Below, piece by piece: positions 36,101 to 41,008 of a stretch of 64,000 nt of DNA. The stretch is from Streptomyces omiyaensis (GTDB lineage Bacteria; Actinomycetota; Actinomycetes; Streptomycetales; Streptomycetaceae). The first letter of the stretch is position 1. Every line of letters begins with the position of its first letter. The translations under genes were made by a program, and so were the position numbers. Location of the stretch: positions 186,001-250,000 of the forward strand of contig NZ_BMVV01000007.1 of the NCBI RefSeq assembly GCF_014650895.1. The letters are read 5' to 3'. The notes under the pieces are model-generated. The model was not told the origin of the DNA and did not search any database. It worked only from the letters and a program-made list of their open reading frames with translations.

Positions 36101-36747
36101 CCGCCGACCAGGCCGGTCAGGGCGCCCTGCTTGATGGAGTCGATGAGCGACTCCGTGTTCCAGCTCGTGGTGTGGCCCGCGTTGAGCTGGTAGAGCTGGA
36201 TCACCGTGTCCTGGAAGACGCCGCCGGTGATGCCGATGAACGTCTGACTGACGATGGTCTGGAGCAGCCACCGGAAGAGATGGTTGAGGCCCTCCCTGGT
36301 CGCGGCGAACATCGCCGACACCGGGCCCCACACCGCGCCGAAGGTGAAGGCCGAGAAGAGCGTGGCGAACAGGATCTCGGCCAGCAGCTGCACGAGCTGG
36401 AGGATCGCCATGATCTTCGTGTACTCGACCTGGTTGGCGACCTTCAGCGCCACCTCGGACAGCTGGCGCGACAGCTCCGCCGTCTGCGTCAGCTGGTTCG
36501 CGCCGGCGGTCGCGCCCGTGAGGTCGTTCATGGCCACGAGGAAGGAGTCGGCCGCCTCGCCGTCGAAGTCGTTCTTGACGATCGGGATGAGCTCCGTGAC
36601 GTACCCGGACAGGGTCTCCAGGTCCGTCGCGATGGCACCGTAGTGCTCCGACACCCGCCGCATGAGGTCCTCGTCGGCCTCGGGCCATTCCATGCCCGAC
36701 ACGAAGGCGAGGAAGTCGGCGATCCCTTCCGGCGGGTTGATGGCCAT
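21115..36747 (-). CDS. Giant 5210-residue modular T7SS-associated protein (lonely-Cys type) with HD domain
   Basis: ATG 36747 to TGA 21115. Residues 1-240 are helical with Trp at ~20 (MEWPEADEDLMRRVSEHYG) and two or three hydrophobic segments, resembling the CpnT/WXG-like N-terminal domain that targets proteins to type VII secretion. A Pro/Ala/Lys linker (270-440) and more helices follow. The centre alternates three ~150-residue modules with invariant His and Cys exactly 36 residues apart (H977/C1013, H2314/C2350, H3610/C3646) and two ~460-residue duplicated blocks, plus six short QRLLLDQG-type repeats. Near residues 4542-4640 is an HD phosphohydrolase signature (H4542, H4577-D4578, EHRGAVDLM, LLVDSDPMG). 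I recall such proteins being annotated as lonely Cys domain proteins. Function is unknown; a secreted toxin or self-processing effector is inferred. Confidence 0.88.
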   Translation of the reverse strand: MAINPPEGIADFLAFVSGMEWPEADEDLMRRVSEHYGAIATDLETLSGYVTELIPIVKNDFDGEAADSFLVAMNDLTGATAGANQLTQTAELSRQLSEVALKVANQVEYTKIMAILQLVQLLAEILFATLFSAFTFGAVWGPVSAMFAATREGLNHLFRWLLQTIVSQTFIGITGGVFQDTVIQLYQLNAGHTTSWNTESLIDSIKQGALTGLVGGPLEVVFHYGGKMLGRLLGGRTPGSIISKRIDDVLNKADDKLEGAPKNKKPDVPQGSAGPESKLNDVASKTDKELPPTPVDKAKNDATPPPVPPKTPTEGSVSAPAARPKPDTAAPAPVPAKPDAPGGATAKDKPNAPVTGAKDTPAPGAKDTPAPGTKDAPAPGRTESGAGATAPGAGKSAAGDAPTTGAPAKSSDAPGTGGAAGHGANPLDELLATKEARSAFAKDVGELLGGVNRQLETGFMRFGEGTIAEAFADKMGDVFAKHLKHEGADEVAEAAAKQAAREAGKKFGDVLAHQWVRLGADHADLPELLTKAMGDLGNLAPLRNLADAMPDLFARSEHGNALARIFKQENPLQGSPMYQLGGAVASLLSEGTHEMLSEGFYNLVFGDGTFKITAGPFASGVAMGALSHGLHRMFEPVMVRYQNWVLSHQYAENPDDSKYFGLLHPINIASFVANMTGNPAPWPVPRPTSDTTDPSFARDMKDMVKWVFSNPFTGTSFFSDTPGGPDVTVQSDGGSAFTPLDVDLGPSFADDIAEDPLFRVGSDGDTSRSGGVDKDSGTKDDGPGAARPTTSSDLSSLLGGDTENRGPNRTEEDRLTSRTVTQSGGDRFAAPVPRATEQSAEAPAGTASGVRPHPLQAEADRAAAEGLGYLLVDVDDTDAPSGDAPAHRTDPDGETIGAPAGGDGGPKAPAGDHDPGIPADSGDDGPEVPVDGDGLTPSGGPVRDIPSGIAVGALGPAQHHALQAIPKQRGVFVVGMHTDPDTPHDPATVLKALTDAHDDGRLDGITRIQFTACNLASPVHEATVKTVMSGLWKHRANDVPPPGPVKALAADAPVWYVPGGRLVTAADVSVASDGRLSVRRDDAAWHEYADTGAPDHTPEVTAPRSGDLPDLPDRLDPVDGEVVKFGSGGAAPGPLSRHLAREHWGLLLTDPSGADLLAEVADGARDADGAWRTLDADAYRRLLTLTPAPDHTRPSADDVAAAFTAYADEAETAASAEDGWGGLEAVANLVKALHLDASDRPLGQDAEILIQRVLLDRGFPPARLSPEARTTAFWRDSTPPVLSAELALGMSGLARAATLPGTAAPSPAPPPPENALRDLLREPDEARTALLRDLLNGAHTEEGVWRTLDTDAYLALRAAIEGGEQSALADDVRHALDGVFAKHRQDLAGATGLVGQLKTVADTALTLHQITGVPASPNGALTADAEFVVPRMLLDLGVTPVKLPAKYHTEALWKKPKMPAMKATRLQTFAIDVARAVVSSHRWPSTPTPVSTPTPASTPASTSTPASTSADSGSPAGGPSAATGRPAGDGARPAGDHTSTPVGGPALAQARGAGDGQPARGRDDGAAGPEDWRADLNALGTRTPEDTTAHLVLNDAPVRLVGRSDSTVRTDDKPYTTLTKDLPRDAAHWLTVRIPAGRAVDPGDGRLLLGKDDLAAVTVIGPDGELTAIQRFQQSLREPDAAPDTRPLPLSVLTPVGQVLHAHPGLDGDHPMVRAARRVVYAEASREAELRLGTALAAREDVQREVRQLVRQIWNRIEKEPVARTRTGEEVDRIALLGSPEASGSGSVGNDPDTLKAVVTDGNVREQMHLLGNVVHSNALYGNVTKPLLKFTKPKPPILSGDWANQQRAAALIEDLQALPKSPARDERIAEIERGLRTGLRPDEVNPPLSDRERRHALRDDQLLWEPGERRTGIKMIAESQVTADSTGGLMSAGTSNTTYFTLALVHAMGKQWKIPVDYQLVRLALLADMLPVGHHTFHEIMRAADAFERDVLAREPGHAPGTLEYGDDWGRFRHLPPLTESELRAAMPGGRFPDEVALGLEPGETTPVDSPDPARVPITVAPRDARAPRGAEWSVLLDRLPGDRNRLEPLLGELLGGTPGETRDWRRVHADSYQELRSRLIGDVEPDPQTGVRDEVTSIMERLIRLPEDTTAVDPEEPAHPGGADLHAELDGIFDQYYSAMAAAGTDRTRLAAVADVIGKLQTHQARHEPGATVPPPPDSAVPADTLVLVQHLLVAQGYTPALLGEDSGTAGFWQRPADRVAADLIAGMGEFARSQPVRTIPAGIAVGPLSPGQSRALSSVPREPGRFVVGWHTDPASPPDTDAVLRKLVDAHDSGGLDGVTEIRFTACNLAGSVDEATVRTVMSGLWKHRANGATPPGPLRAVASGAPVWFVPGARPDTSAGASTGSDAHPRPGRLITAEAVDEGGRLRIAPVAVGWHEYSDGGAPDHTPRRTEGSPDAFLGDIDLNRPGTERFGAGERVAVPLSTVLDRDEWGALLPGADLTDDLGEVLAEQLDWRGDPDERPRLDADGYLALRVRVGGSGPLEPGNETDDLRRDISEALDHYYAEVSRAPTDAKRLETIAELISSLRTLDHPDAESDAGATTDIRILAQRFLLEQGYSPALLAERNITPDFWAANEPAQLAAELALGMASFVRTRTPHGRRPDLSPAPVAQIVEVDSARARAASPDAGVHERGTRLLGDLLSSASSDRPPLDADAYLRLRAEVEGRELPPEYAGSLRDTIGTVLAAYAKTVTRVRPPLTDQARLKAVGEVVTKLQKLDEPHPATADGKITTNVRILVQRLLLDQGYRPTRLTADQHTADYWLRARPSRITDDLVLGMAEATRAISQPTPSPGPETTTAGDGGAHTPPLGTDAPVRTDAPANEDAPLTRDVAADLHAEVVQVLGTVTDEPDAPLDRRSELDALGTRTGTETEAYLRLPVTPDLVLRRSDAFLRTGDRPHATLTTTPPGTGGGTLLRVTVAAGAAVRTPDGRLLVDKDDLARSTITAVSTPDEAADGWHPLTSGTDLPGRPLSALTRLGRASHATPHQGVDDPLVRLATRIAYTDASLAAERPLGHLLAQLPTVHGEVKKLVRAVWDGIEATVAKDGKFSGAEEKAKETERLRSLLGSAAATGSGSVGNDLDTLREVVEDGNIREQMHLLGAAVHAVLPHLGFAKTTPMVLGQEHAHQRTPDVNRLAPTDLRPGDVVPPLSPRELRHAVGEDGRLTWIPGENHRSIKMQSMGQVEAQSTGGLLNAGTSNTAYFTLAAVHSLSRRWDVPVDYRLLRLALLADMLPVRHHSFHEVMRAAEEFGRTVLLKDTRLGFTENPLDYADNWSRYHALAPLEEKHLRKVMPGGRFPDEVALGLEPGERAPGSAHHVRAPGPRGLRLSDVLPENSWSSLLGDGTAPDPDERVTALFREVLDLRPNGNRDWRVLHADSYLELRRRVAYGVEPRPEPEGTRPWLADDDPEAPPARPDIDAVFDDYYAAVAQAGDAPAPGRQRLTALAEAVTRLQRLDAVEPPGTALTADVRIVAHRFLLDQGHSPDLLPADAYTPEFWRGSVARITEVLVAGTARPLPAGVAVGAMTPARNKALADLPPRPGVFVVGMHVGADGPPSADLVLKALTDAHDSGRLDGVTEIQFTGCDLATPLHESTVRTVMSGLWAHRSRGGTDRDPLTALAADAPVWSVPGSPLFTARHVGITADGRITVLGDPPARWHRYTDTGTSGHTPDRTVTDGDGAPADAVRDAGTDTPGHPGAVRFGDEDEASLTAVFGPGGEPSAPRQVTVRFPERGKSLSEDQRAELDAFARDLRPELERRRRDGEPNLEVTVTAGGNNRFPGQAKQAADARVTALVAALSDSLGRVAPEPDRTLIDHVTFDRRPQGLSLLDSLTPTGPSTAESRRESTVSGDVRTLTPYTEEARALLRQLPDAGIDLTQLALVIGHARGDASLRGLAGDPDGAVAKSIAEIHRTVRPYRHPVQTGASISPELLTRLRESADDRTTYSLDELVSAAPVWSTRQGHEAGTADNAIVEVHPSVTWSVPGALGENRVVFTPGSHYEVTSVTRATGGRSLVKLREVDPEAPEGSERGPSRRTAPGGPVIGVPGMSYPGPSRPTGDGLAWKNKRYGYATKEYVHRGEAEVEVVDGTPYVRFYTAVVEEVPLTVTPGVPGRATSADNRKDVQQDPRTGEVLLCTGSGDGTMWTSIGTPARSVAWLMKYQAEHGDAKKPLIRSYLVPQDVYHRISEGARHLDTPDVAGGRPSLNVDHSGDRNQFGIRGDDLTLLRENIRPNSLITYFAGAKDHLSENADDPGHTFPKHGEHLHVNELRNRVGMPDSEAPDLNAEYNPWISGASHQNNETTLGWISRKLRQHHVTWKQYLQEPVDRVREPLLEDPIPYAAREKELWKFLGDHLRFLDGTDTPSTDWPDRYNRSVDRLMHGTVASWATHAAIAHELARQDKEVSADFHVPREPARQDFAALRESRAAEVALQIETGERLTRLREDGAPVFRMLDLLAETFPGLDDRYGMICAASEEYTFYEHAQMVAGQYIRLVDATGDEGTRLIPVDAVVKAILFHDIEKLNSKAMYGAGKDAHDDEPEHRGAVDLMRRYRNLWGDMTRDQVGFAFRASLLLVDSDPMGFYFRGKESADSTFQWIAEAALRLTDTPVETTEGTRRRLVDLDSERLRTIRRLFHEFHQYYQADLSSYTSYSRYRDRREGGAWHSGKATFDKYFEAPATGPLGSGDPASGTGPELAAAEVPADGTDDDFPRYRRFALVDRTEGPERFAYETRYRDLAAMFADDATVKGHFERIGAARLRAAAGKLGDTANARPETPPAASVHSEDDDDYGFGFGLPDEDEDADADRFVSLGSGETPAPAPASAPTTPRDAADRFDDQAGPIPGGRTGQEREIRPKVAGPPVIVVTPPLDPAAPPAPPASPPAPAYRLTDYEAAGTTSHTHRVGETRVVAFADGEDPIAVALNGPSRDAASFPAFRPVRPVEAVERPALRVSADHRLAVPDHDGVRAFYATADVVAEARTRLAPAAAVRLDVDPEAYVRFTRDGVEHTLLRVTVRGAGASGSAPLVLAGDPEGPHVALRDDARPARRDADMRRAVDANLAHYGPALERIAEESERSDPGLSDPRTVLARALADLHRVRDGGDPAALARAEAEAARAFAAAAGDAYGSPGDDWHVRLGQGRATLTLPAVDWSF
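25550..26017 (-). repeat. His-Cys module, copy 3 of the giant protein
   Basis: Encodes GVAVGAMTPARNKALADLP to the GHTP end. Motifs FVVGMHVGAD (H3610) and IQFTGCDLA (C3646). Diverged in DNA but collinear with copies 1 and 2. Approximate limits. Confidence 0.75.
26634..27986 (-). repeat. Long duplicated block, copy 2, in the giant protein
   Basis: About 450 residues from LDALGTRTGTETEAYL to VALGLEPGE. Shares with copy 1 the stretches GSGSVGND, REQMHLLG, QSTGGLLNAGTSNTAYFTLA, RLALLADMLPV.HH.FHE and MPGGRFPDEVALGLEPGE. Approximate limits. Confidence 0.8.
29394..29908 (-). repeat. His-Cys module, copy 2 of the giant protein
   Basis: Encodes GIAVGPLSPGQSRALSSVP to the DHTP end. Motifs FVVGWHTDPA (H2314) and IRFTACNLA (C2350), then TVRTVMSGLWKHRANG. 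Approximate limits. Confidence 0.75.
30603..32030 (-). repeat. Long duplicated block, copy 1, in the giant protein
   Basis: About 475 residues from LNALGTRTPEDTTAHL to VALGLEPGE. It has an extra ~40-residue insertion (LLKFTKPKPPILSGDWANQQ) relative to copy 2. Approximate limits. Confidence 0.8.
33452..33919 (-). repeat. His-Cys module, copy 1 of the giant protein
   Basis: Encodes GIAVGALGPAQHHALQAIP to the DHTP end. Motifs FVVGMHTDPD (H977) and IQFTACNLA (C1013), then TVKTVMSGLWKHRAND. Approximate limits. Confidence 0.75.
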
Positions 36748-36789
36748 GGCGTGAGGGTCCTCTGATCGTGCGGACGGCTGTGCCCGGTG

Positions 36790-36817
36790 GAACGGGGTCG
36801 GCCGTCCGCGCGGTTCA
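36790..36817 (-). promoter_or_regulatory. ECF-type promoter 4, before the giant gene
   Basis: Minus strand: -35 TGAACC (36817-36812), 17 bases, -10 CGTTC (36794-36790), 42 bases before ATG 36747. Confidence 0.8.
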
Positions 36818-36873
36818 GAGGGAGGACGTCCCCCGCACGCGGCGCCGGGCGGACGGCGCTCGGCGGTCCGGGC

Positions 36874-37182
36874 TCAGAAGCCGTCCGCCCGGGACCCGGC
36901 CTCCTCGTCCGACCTGTCCATGATGTCGGAGGTGTCGTTGCCGGCTTCGACGACCGTGCCCAGCCGCTTGGTGACGTAGGAGAGCGTCTCGGTGAGGTTC
37001 TCGGTGGGCTTGTCGACCTGGTCGTGGTAGGTCGTGCCGATCTCGTCCTTGCCCGCGGACTCCTTGTTGATCCGGTTGATCTCCAGGATCGCCTTGCCGA
37101 GGTCGGCGAGACAGCGCTGGTAGTCGTCGTAGTGGGCGAACTTGCTCTTGAGGTCGCTCAGCACCCTCAGGTCGTCAGCCAC
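36874..37182 (-). CDS. 102-residue helical protein, WXG100/EspC-like
   Basis: 102 residues from GTG 37182, whose start overlaps the end of the YbaB-like gene by 8 bases, so they are coupled. The protein is acidic and almost entirely helical (SDLKSKFAHYDDYQRCLADL, KAILEINRINKESAGKDEIG, TENLTETLSYVTKRLGTVV). Its size and a turn-like GKDEIGTTY in the middle fit a WXG100 or EspC-like hairpin, although the W-x-G motif is absent. Such proteins are small secreted partners or substrates of ESX systems. It lies directly upstream of the giant gene, which makes it a candidate chaperone or targeting partner of that protein. Confidence 0.7.
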   Translation of the reverse strand: MADDLRVLSDLKSKFAHYDDYQRCLADLGKAILEINRINKESAGKDEIGTTYHDQVDKPTENLTETLSYVTKRLGTVVEAGNDTSDIMDRSDEEAGSRADGF

Positions 37183-37741
37183 TGAACTCCTCCTGCTTCC
37201 CGGTGGGGATGCGGCTCTCGGCCTGCGTGGCGAACTCCTCCTGCTTGGCGTCCTGTTCGGAGGCGCGGCGGGTGGCCGCCTCCTCCTCGGCGGCGAACTC
37301 CCGCTGCCGGGCCGCCTTCGCCTCCTCCTGGGCCTCCTCCAGGCCGAAGGACGGGGCCATCGCCCGCAGCGGCTTGAGGAGTTCGTCCATGTCGTCGGGC
37401 GTTCCGGCGAGGCCGGTCACGCTGCGCAGGTGTCCGCCGAAGTCCTGGAAGCCCTTGATGTGCTCGATGACGTGGCTGCCCATCCTGGCCCGCGCCTCGT
37501 TGAGAACGGCGGTCAGGGCCGAGGCCAGTTCGGCCGGTGCCATCGACTGGTAGGCCTTGGTGTGGAAGGTCATCGAGACCACCTGGCCCTGGGGGCCGAC
37601 CGTGACCGACACCATGCGGTCCTTGGAGGTGACGGACGCGGTCGCCGCGTCCAGTTCGCGCTTGGCCGCGAGCATCCTGTCCCGCTGATCGTGCAGGGCC
37701 GACATCGCGTCCTTGAGGACGCCGTCGAAGTCGATGGCCAT
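37175..37741 (-). CDS. YbaB/EbfC-family protein with coiled-coil tail
   Basis: 188 residues from ATG 37741. Residues ~1-105 match the YbaB/EbfC fold: a long N-terminal helix (AMSALHDQRDRMLAAKRELDAATASV), strands DRMVSVTVGPQGQVVSMTFH, then helices. Residues 130-188 are a highly charged Glu/Ala/Gln/Lys coiled coil (EEAQEEAKAARQREFAAEEE). YbaB proteins bind DNA as dimers, but YbaB-like domains also recur in actinobacterial type VII loci beside WXG100 genes, where they may act as scaffolds or substrates. It follows the Gly-rich 751-residue gene after 50 bases and overlaps the 102-residue gene. Confidence 0.8.
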   Translation of the reverse strand: MAIDFDGVLKDAMSALHDQRDRMLAAKRELDAATASVTSKDRMVSVTVGPQGQVVSMTFHTKAYQSMAPAELASALTAVLNEARARMGSHVIEHIKGFQDFGGHLRSVTGLAGTPDDMDELLKPLRAMAPSFGLEEAQEEAKAARQREFAAEEEAATRRASEQDAKQEEFATQAESRIPTGKQEEFSG

Positions 37742-37791
37742 GGTCCGCCTTTCGTGCTGCTGGGATGGGTGGCGTCGGTGACGGGTGGACG

Positions 37792-40047
37792 TCAGCGTCC
37801 GATGACTCCGCTGACGGAGCCGGTGTCGGTGCCCCAGGTCTCCTCGTCCTCGGTCAGCCAGGTGGTGCGCTGCCGGTCGTTGCCCTGGTTGGGGCCGCCC
37901 GCGCCCGCTCCGGCGCCGGGACTCATCGGGGGCATCATCGGGGACTGCGGCATCTGTGCGCCGCCGCTTCCGGTGCCGCCGCCTCCTGCCCCTCCGCCTC
38001 CGGTGCCGCCGCCCGACTGCCGGCCGTCGGGGGTCGCGGTGGCGGTGAGCGGCGGACCTTCCGGAGGGATGCCGAGCATGCGCGCGGCCCGCTCGCCAAG
38101 CCCCCCGGTGCCGGTGACGACCGAGGAGCCGCCCTTCGGCCGGGAACCGTCGCCGCTGCCGCCCGAACCGCCGCCGTCGAGGGTGAACCGGTCGCCGCCG
38201 CCGCGCGAGCCGTACCCGTCGGGGATCAGCTTGCCGTCTCCGCCCGAGCCGCCACCGCCGGTGGTGATCTTCCGTACGGGGGGCGAGTCGACGGCGTGCT
38301 CGGCGTTGGTGAGCAGCTGGTGCATGCGGCTGATCGGGTTGCCGTTCGCGTCGACGACGATGCCGTCCTTGAGGGTGGCTCCCTTGGGCAGGGCGTAGGG
38401 GTTGCCGTTGGAGTCGAGCAGCTGCTTGCCCCGGGCGTCGACCACGGTGCCGTCCGGGAGGACCTTCGCGCCTTCGGGGAGCCGGATGCGGTCGTAGCCG
38501 GAGCCCGGGAGTCCGCCCGTCTGGGTCTCGTCCTTGACGGGCGGCGTGCCCACCTTGCCGCCGGGGGGCGCGACGATCTGCTTGCCGCCCGTACCGAGGA
38601 CCGGCTTGCCGTTGGCGTCGTAGACCTTGCCGTCCTTGCCGATGCGGGAGCCCGGAGGCACCAGGACGGGATTGCCGTCGCTGCCCATGACGGGCTTGCC
38701 GTTCTTGTCGAGCAGCGGGACCTTGCCACCGCCGCCCGCACCCGTACCCGACCCCCCTCCCGGCGAACCGGGCGTGGTGGTGGGCACCGAGACCGGCGGG
38801 ATCCCGGGGCCGTCGGGCAGGCCCGTCGGCTTCTTGTCACCGGGGTTGCCGGAGCCTCCCTTGCCGCCCTTCGGATCGGGAAGGCCGCTGCCGCCCCCGC
38901 CCCCGCCGCCCCCGATCCCGCCCGGACCGCCGCTTCCGCCGCCCGGCAGGTCCTCGGTGCCCGGGCCCCCGCCGCCGCCGGCACCGCCGGGCCCGGTGGG
39001 ACCGCCCCCGCCCGGCAGGGTGAAGCTCGGCTGGTAGACGCCTTCCTCCAGGGCGGCCGCGAGCTTCAGGTAGCTGTTGTCCAGGGCGAGGACGTGGGTC
39101 GACGCGGCGGCGTCGAGGTCGGCGATCGTCTTGAGCCACTCGTTCTTCGCGTTCCGTTCGACCATCCTGACCCAGTCGGGGGAACTGACGTCGTTCTTGA
39201 AGCCGTCGAGGATCTGGCCGAAGTCCGGAGTGGTCGTGGACGTGTAGCCGTTCCCGTAGCTCGGATTGCCCGTCGTCCGCCAGGTGACGGTGAGCGTCGA
39301 GCCCGTCATGAGGCGGTTGAACTCCGCCCGGAGCAGCGCCACCCCGTTCATGGCCGAGTACCCGGTCCCCGAATCGGGGGGCACCTTCTTGGCCCTCCAC
39401 GCTTCGAACGCCCTGTACATCCCCCAGGAGGACGTCTCGAGCTGCGTCTTGGACTCACCCAGCAACTTCGAGATGTCCTGCGGGGTCTTGATGTCCAGCT
39501 TGACCTTGTTCATCTCCATGTGGATCACGTCGACGAACTTCTTGAACGCGCCGGCCGCGCTGCCCCGCCACTCGCTCCCCCCGGATTCCATGTCGTTCCC
39601 CCAGCCCTTGATGAGCGGGAGCCATTCGTCGAGCCACGCGACCACCCCGTCCAGCTGGTCCTTCGCATTGCCGAACGAGAAGGAGTTGACGATGTCCGTC
39701 TTCGCGGACGAGGTCCCGTTCACCAGGGGCAGCAGCGCTTTGTAGGGCTCGTTCAGGAAGAGGTTGTACGGGGACTTGACGTCGTCGAAGTAGCCCTTCC
39801 AGTTGACGCTGAAGCCGACCACGAACCGTGCCGACTGGCCGCCGTAGCTGGTGTCGAACGTCCAGTAGAAGTCGAAGATCTTGCTGTAGTCCTTGCTGAA
39901 GGCGACGTTCTTCTCGATGCGGAAGGTGCCGAAGTCGGACCAGTCCGTCGAGCCGGGCCCGGCCACCGCCTCCCGGGTCGTCAAGGCCCCGGTCGTGTCC
40001 ATGAAGACCTTGAGGCCTTCCTCCCAGGTCCACTTCTTTACCGCCAT
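37792..40047 (-). CDS. Large T7SS-associated protein with Gly/Pro-rich and NGxP-repeat region
   Basis: 751 residues from ATG 40047. Residues 1-340 are an ordered, mostly helical domain with a WxG-like turn (SEWRGSAAGAFKKFVDVIH), suggesting a PPE- or WXG-type secretion substrate. Residues ~345-440 are Gly/Pro low complexity. Then come several beta-hairpin-like repeats of the form D.NG.PV...G..V.PPG..V (for example LLDKNGKPVMGSDGNPVLVP and VDARGKQLLDSNGNPYALP). The rest is again Gly/Ser-rich and ends in an acidic Trp-containing tail (TTWLTEDEETWGTDTG), a common actinobacterial T7SS C-terminus. A secreted or surface-structural role is likely but inferred. Confidence 0.7.
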   Translation of the reverse strand: MAVKKWTWEEGLKVFMDTTGALTTREAVAGPGSTDWSDFGTFRIEKNVAFSKDYSKIFDFYWTFDTSYGGQSARFVVGFSVNWKGYFDDVKSPYNLFLNEPYKALLPLVNGTSSAKTDIVNSFSFGNAKDQLDGVVAWLDEWLPLIKGWGNDMESGGSEWRGSAAGAFKKFVDVIHMEMNKVKLDIKTPQDISKLLGESKTQLETSSWGMYRAFEAWRAKKVPPDSGTGYSAMNGVALLRAEFNRLMTGSTLTVTWRTTGNPSYGNGYTSTTTPDFGQILDGFKNDVSSPDWVRMVERNAKNEWLKTIADLDAAASTHVLALDNSYLKLAAALEEGVYQPSFTLPGGGGPTGPGGAGGGGGPGTEDLPGGGSGGPGGIGGGGGGGGSGLPDPKGGKGGSGNPGDKKPTGLPDGPGIPPVSVPTTTPGSPGGGSGTGAGGGGKVPLLDKNGKPVMGSDGNPVLVPPGSRIGKDGKVYDANGKPVLGTGGKQIVAPPGGKVGTPPVKDETQTGGLPGSGYDRIRLPEGAKVLPDGTVVDARGKQLLDSNGNPYALPKGATLKDGIVVDANGNPISRMHQLLTNAEHAVDSPPVRKITTGGGGSGGDGKLIPDGYGSRGGGDRFTLDGGGSGGSGDGSRPKGGSSVVTGTGGLGERAARMLGIPPEGPPLTATATPDGRQSGGGTGGGGAGGGGTGSGGAQMPQSPMMPPMSPGAGAGAGGPNQGNDRQRTTWLTEDEETWGTDTGSVSGVIGR

Positions 40048-40081
40048 GGTCGCGTCGAACTCCTGTCGGGTGGGTGACGGT

Positions 40082-40513
40082 CTACTTCTCGGGAGAGGGG
40101 GCGGACCCGCCGGACTGCTGGGCGTCCCGCTGGATCATGCCGAGGATCTCCCACATCTCGGTGACGTCGACGGCGTCGCCCGCCGTGTCGCCGAGGATCT
40201 CCTTGACGCTCCGCAGGTTGATGCTGCCGCTCTTGGTGACGCCCTGGAGTTTGTCGAGAGCGCCCTCCAGCTGCGTGCACACGGCGGCGAATCCCGCCTG
40301 CACGCGGGCGGCGCTGTTCAACTGCTTGGGGTTGCCCGGAAGGATCTGGCCGAAGTCCCCGTTGGGCTTTCCCGCCGACCAGTCGGGGAGCGCCAGCAGG
40401 ACCGCGTCCGAGGTGAATTCCAGGAGCAGTTCCTCGAACTTCTTCGCCTTCTCCAGCAGAACGTCTTCGGTGATCGAAGTGACGCTCTCGTCATCCTCGT
40501 TGTCGTCCGCCAT
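40082..40513 (-). CDS. 143-residue acidic helical T7SS-locus protein
   Basis: 143 residues from ATG 40513 (GGAGTGG upstream), starting MADDNEDDESVTSITEDVL. It is acidic and helical (LLEKAKKFEELLLEFTSDAV, RVQAGFAAVCTQLEGALDKL, VTEMWEILGMIQRDAQQ), with no signal peptide or membrane segment. No family was recognised; it looks like a partner of the 751-residue protein encoded 34 bases downstream, in the way PE/PPE or EspE/EspF pairs are arranged. It opens the operon that continues to the YbaB-like and 102-residue genes, since only its own upstream gap has the sigma-type promoter. Confidence 0.7.
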   Translation of the reverse strand: MADDNEDDESVTSITEDVLLEKAKKFEELLLEFTSDAVLLALPDWSAGKPNGDFGQILPGNPKQLNSAARVQAGFAAVCTQLEGALDKLQGVTKSGSINLRSVKEILGDTAGDAVDVTEMWEILGMIQRDAQQSGGSAPSPEK

Positions 40514-40559
40514 GGCGCCACTCCATTCCTGTTCCGGGCCGCGTACCGTCCGGCACGGA

Positions 40560-40587
40560 GAACGCAGGCCCCGCACTCCGAGGTTCA
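40560..40587 (-). promoter_or_regulatory. ECF-type promoter 5, before the 143-residue gene
   Basis: Minus strand: -35 TGAACC (40587-40582), 17 bases, -10 CGTTC (40564-40560), 46 bases before ATG 40513. Confidence 0.8.
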
Positions 40588-40606
40588 CCGGGCCCGGAAC
40601 GCCGGA

Positions 40607-40639
40607 ACCCGGCACACCGACGGTGACGGCGTGCCGGGT
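40607..40639 (-). terminator. Hairpin after the WXG100 pair
   Basis: ACCCGGCAC at 40607-40615 pairs with GTGCCGGGT at 40631-40639 (9 bp, 15-base loop), 20 bases past the stop of the 98-residue WXG100 gene and just before promoter 5. Confidence 0.55.
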
Positions 40640-40659
40640 CCCGGTGCGGGGCGCGGGGT

Positions 40660-40956
40660 TCAGCGCTGGAACAGGAACGCGCTCTTGCGGTCCCCGTTCC
40701 GGATGATGCCGTGGGCGTCGGACAGCAGGACCGCGCCCTGGTCGAACTGCTTCGACAGGTTGGAGTCCAGGGAGTTCACGACCTGCTTGAACTCCGCGAA
40801 CTCCTTGGCCGCCTCACCGGTGAACTCCGACCGGATGGCGTCGAGCCGCTGGACGACGGTCTCCACGGCCGAGCTCATGGCCGCGGCGACCTGCTTCATC
40901 TGGGCGTTCGCTTCCTCCAGCGCGCCGTGCTTGATGTCCATGTCCATGTCGCTCAT
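40660..40956 (-). CDS. WXG100-family protein (EsxA/EsxB-like), F-T-G at the turn
   Basis: 98 residues from ATG 40956 (AAGGAA upstream), the canonical WXG100 length. Two helices flank a central turn: ALEEANAQMKQVAAAMSSAV and KEFAEFKQVVNSLDSNLSKQ, with EFTGEAAKEF where W-x-G is expected, so Phe replaces Trp. WXG100 proteins are secreted by ESX systems as helical-hairpin dimers. It follows the 112-residue WXG-like gene after a 52-base gap, the usual paired arrangement. The start chosen gives MSDMDMDIKHG; the upstream in-frame codons have no ribosome site. Confidence 0.87.
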   Translation of the reverse strand: MSDMDMDIKHGALEEANAQMKQVAAAMSSAVETVVQRLDAIRSEFTGEAAKEFAEFKQVVNSLDSNLSKQFDQGAVLLSDAHGIIRNGDRKSAFLFQR

Positions 40957-41008
40957 GCGCGTTCCTTGGGTGAGAGGGGAGGGGGAGGGACGGAGAGGGC
41001 GTACGCGA

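Noticed and set aside
31618..36765. 1715-residue open frame on the plus strand opposite the giant gene
   Set aside because: Antisense shadow of GC-rich coding DNA; Arg/Gly/Val-rich with no recognisable fold.
38700..39030. Gly/Pro-rich stretch as a collagen gene or separate locus
   Set aside because: It is an in-frame linker within the 751-residue protein.
40657..40662. TGAACC at the WXG100 stop codon
   Set aside because: Formed by the stop codon; no -10 box follows.
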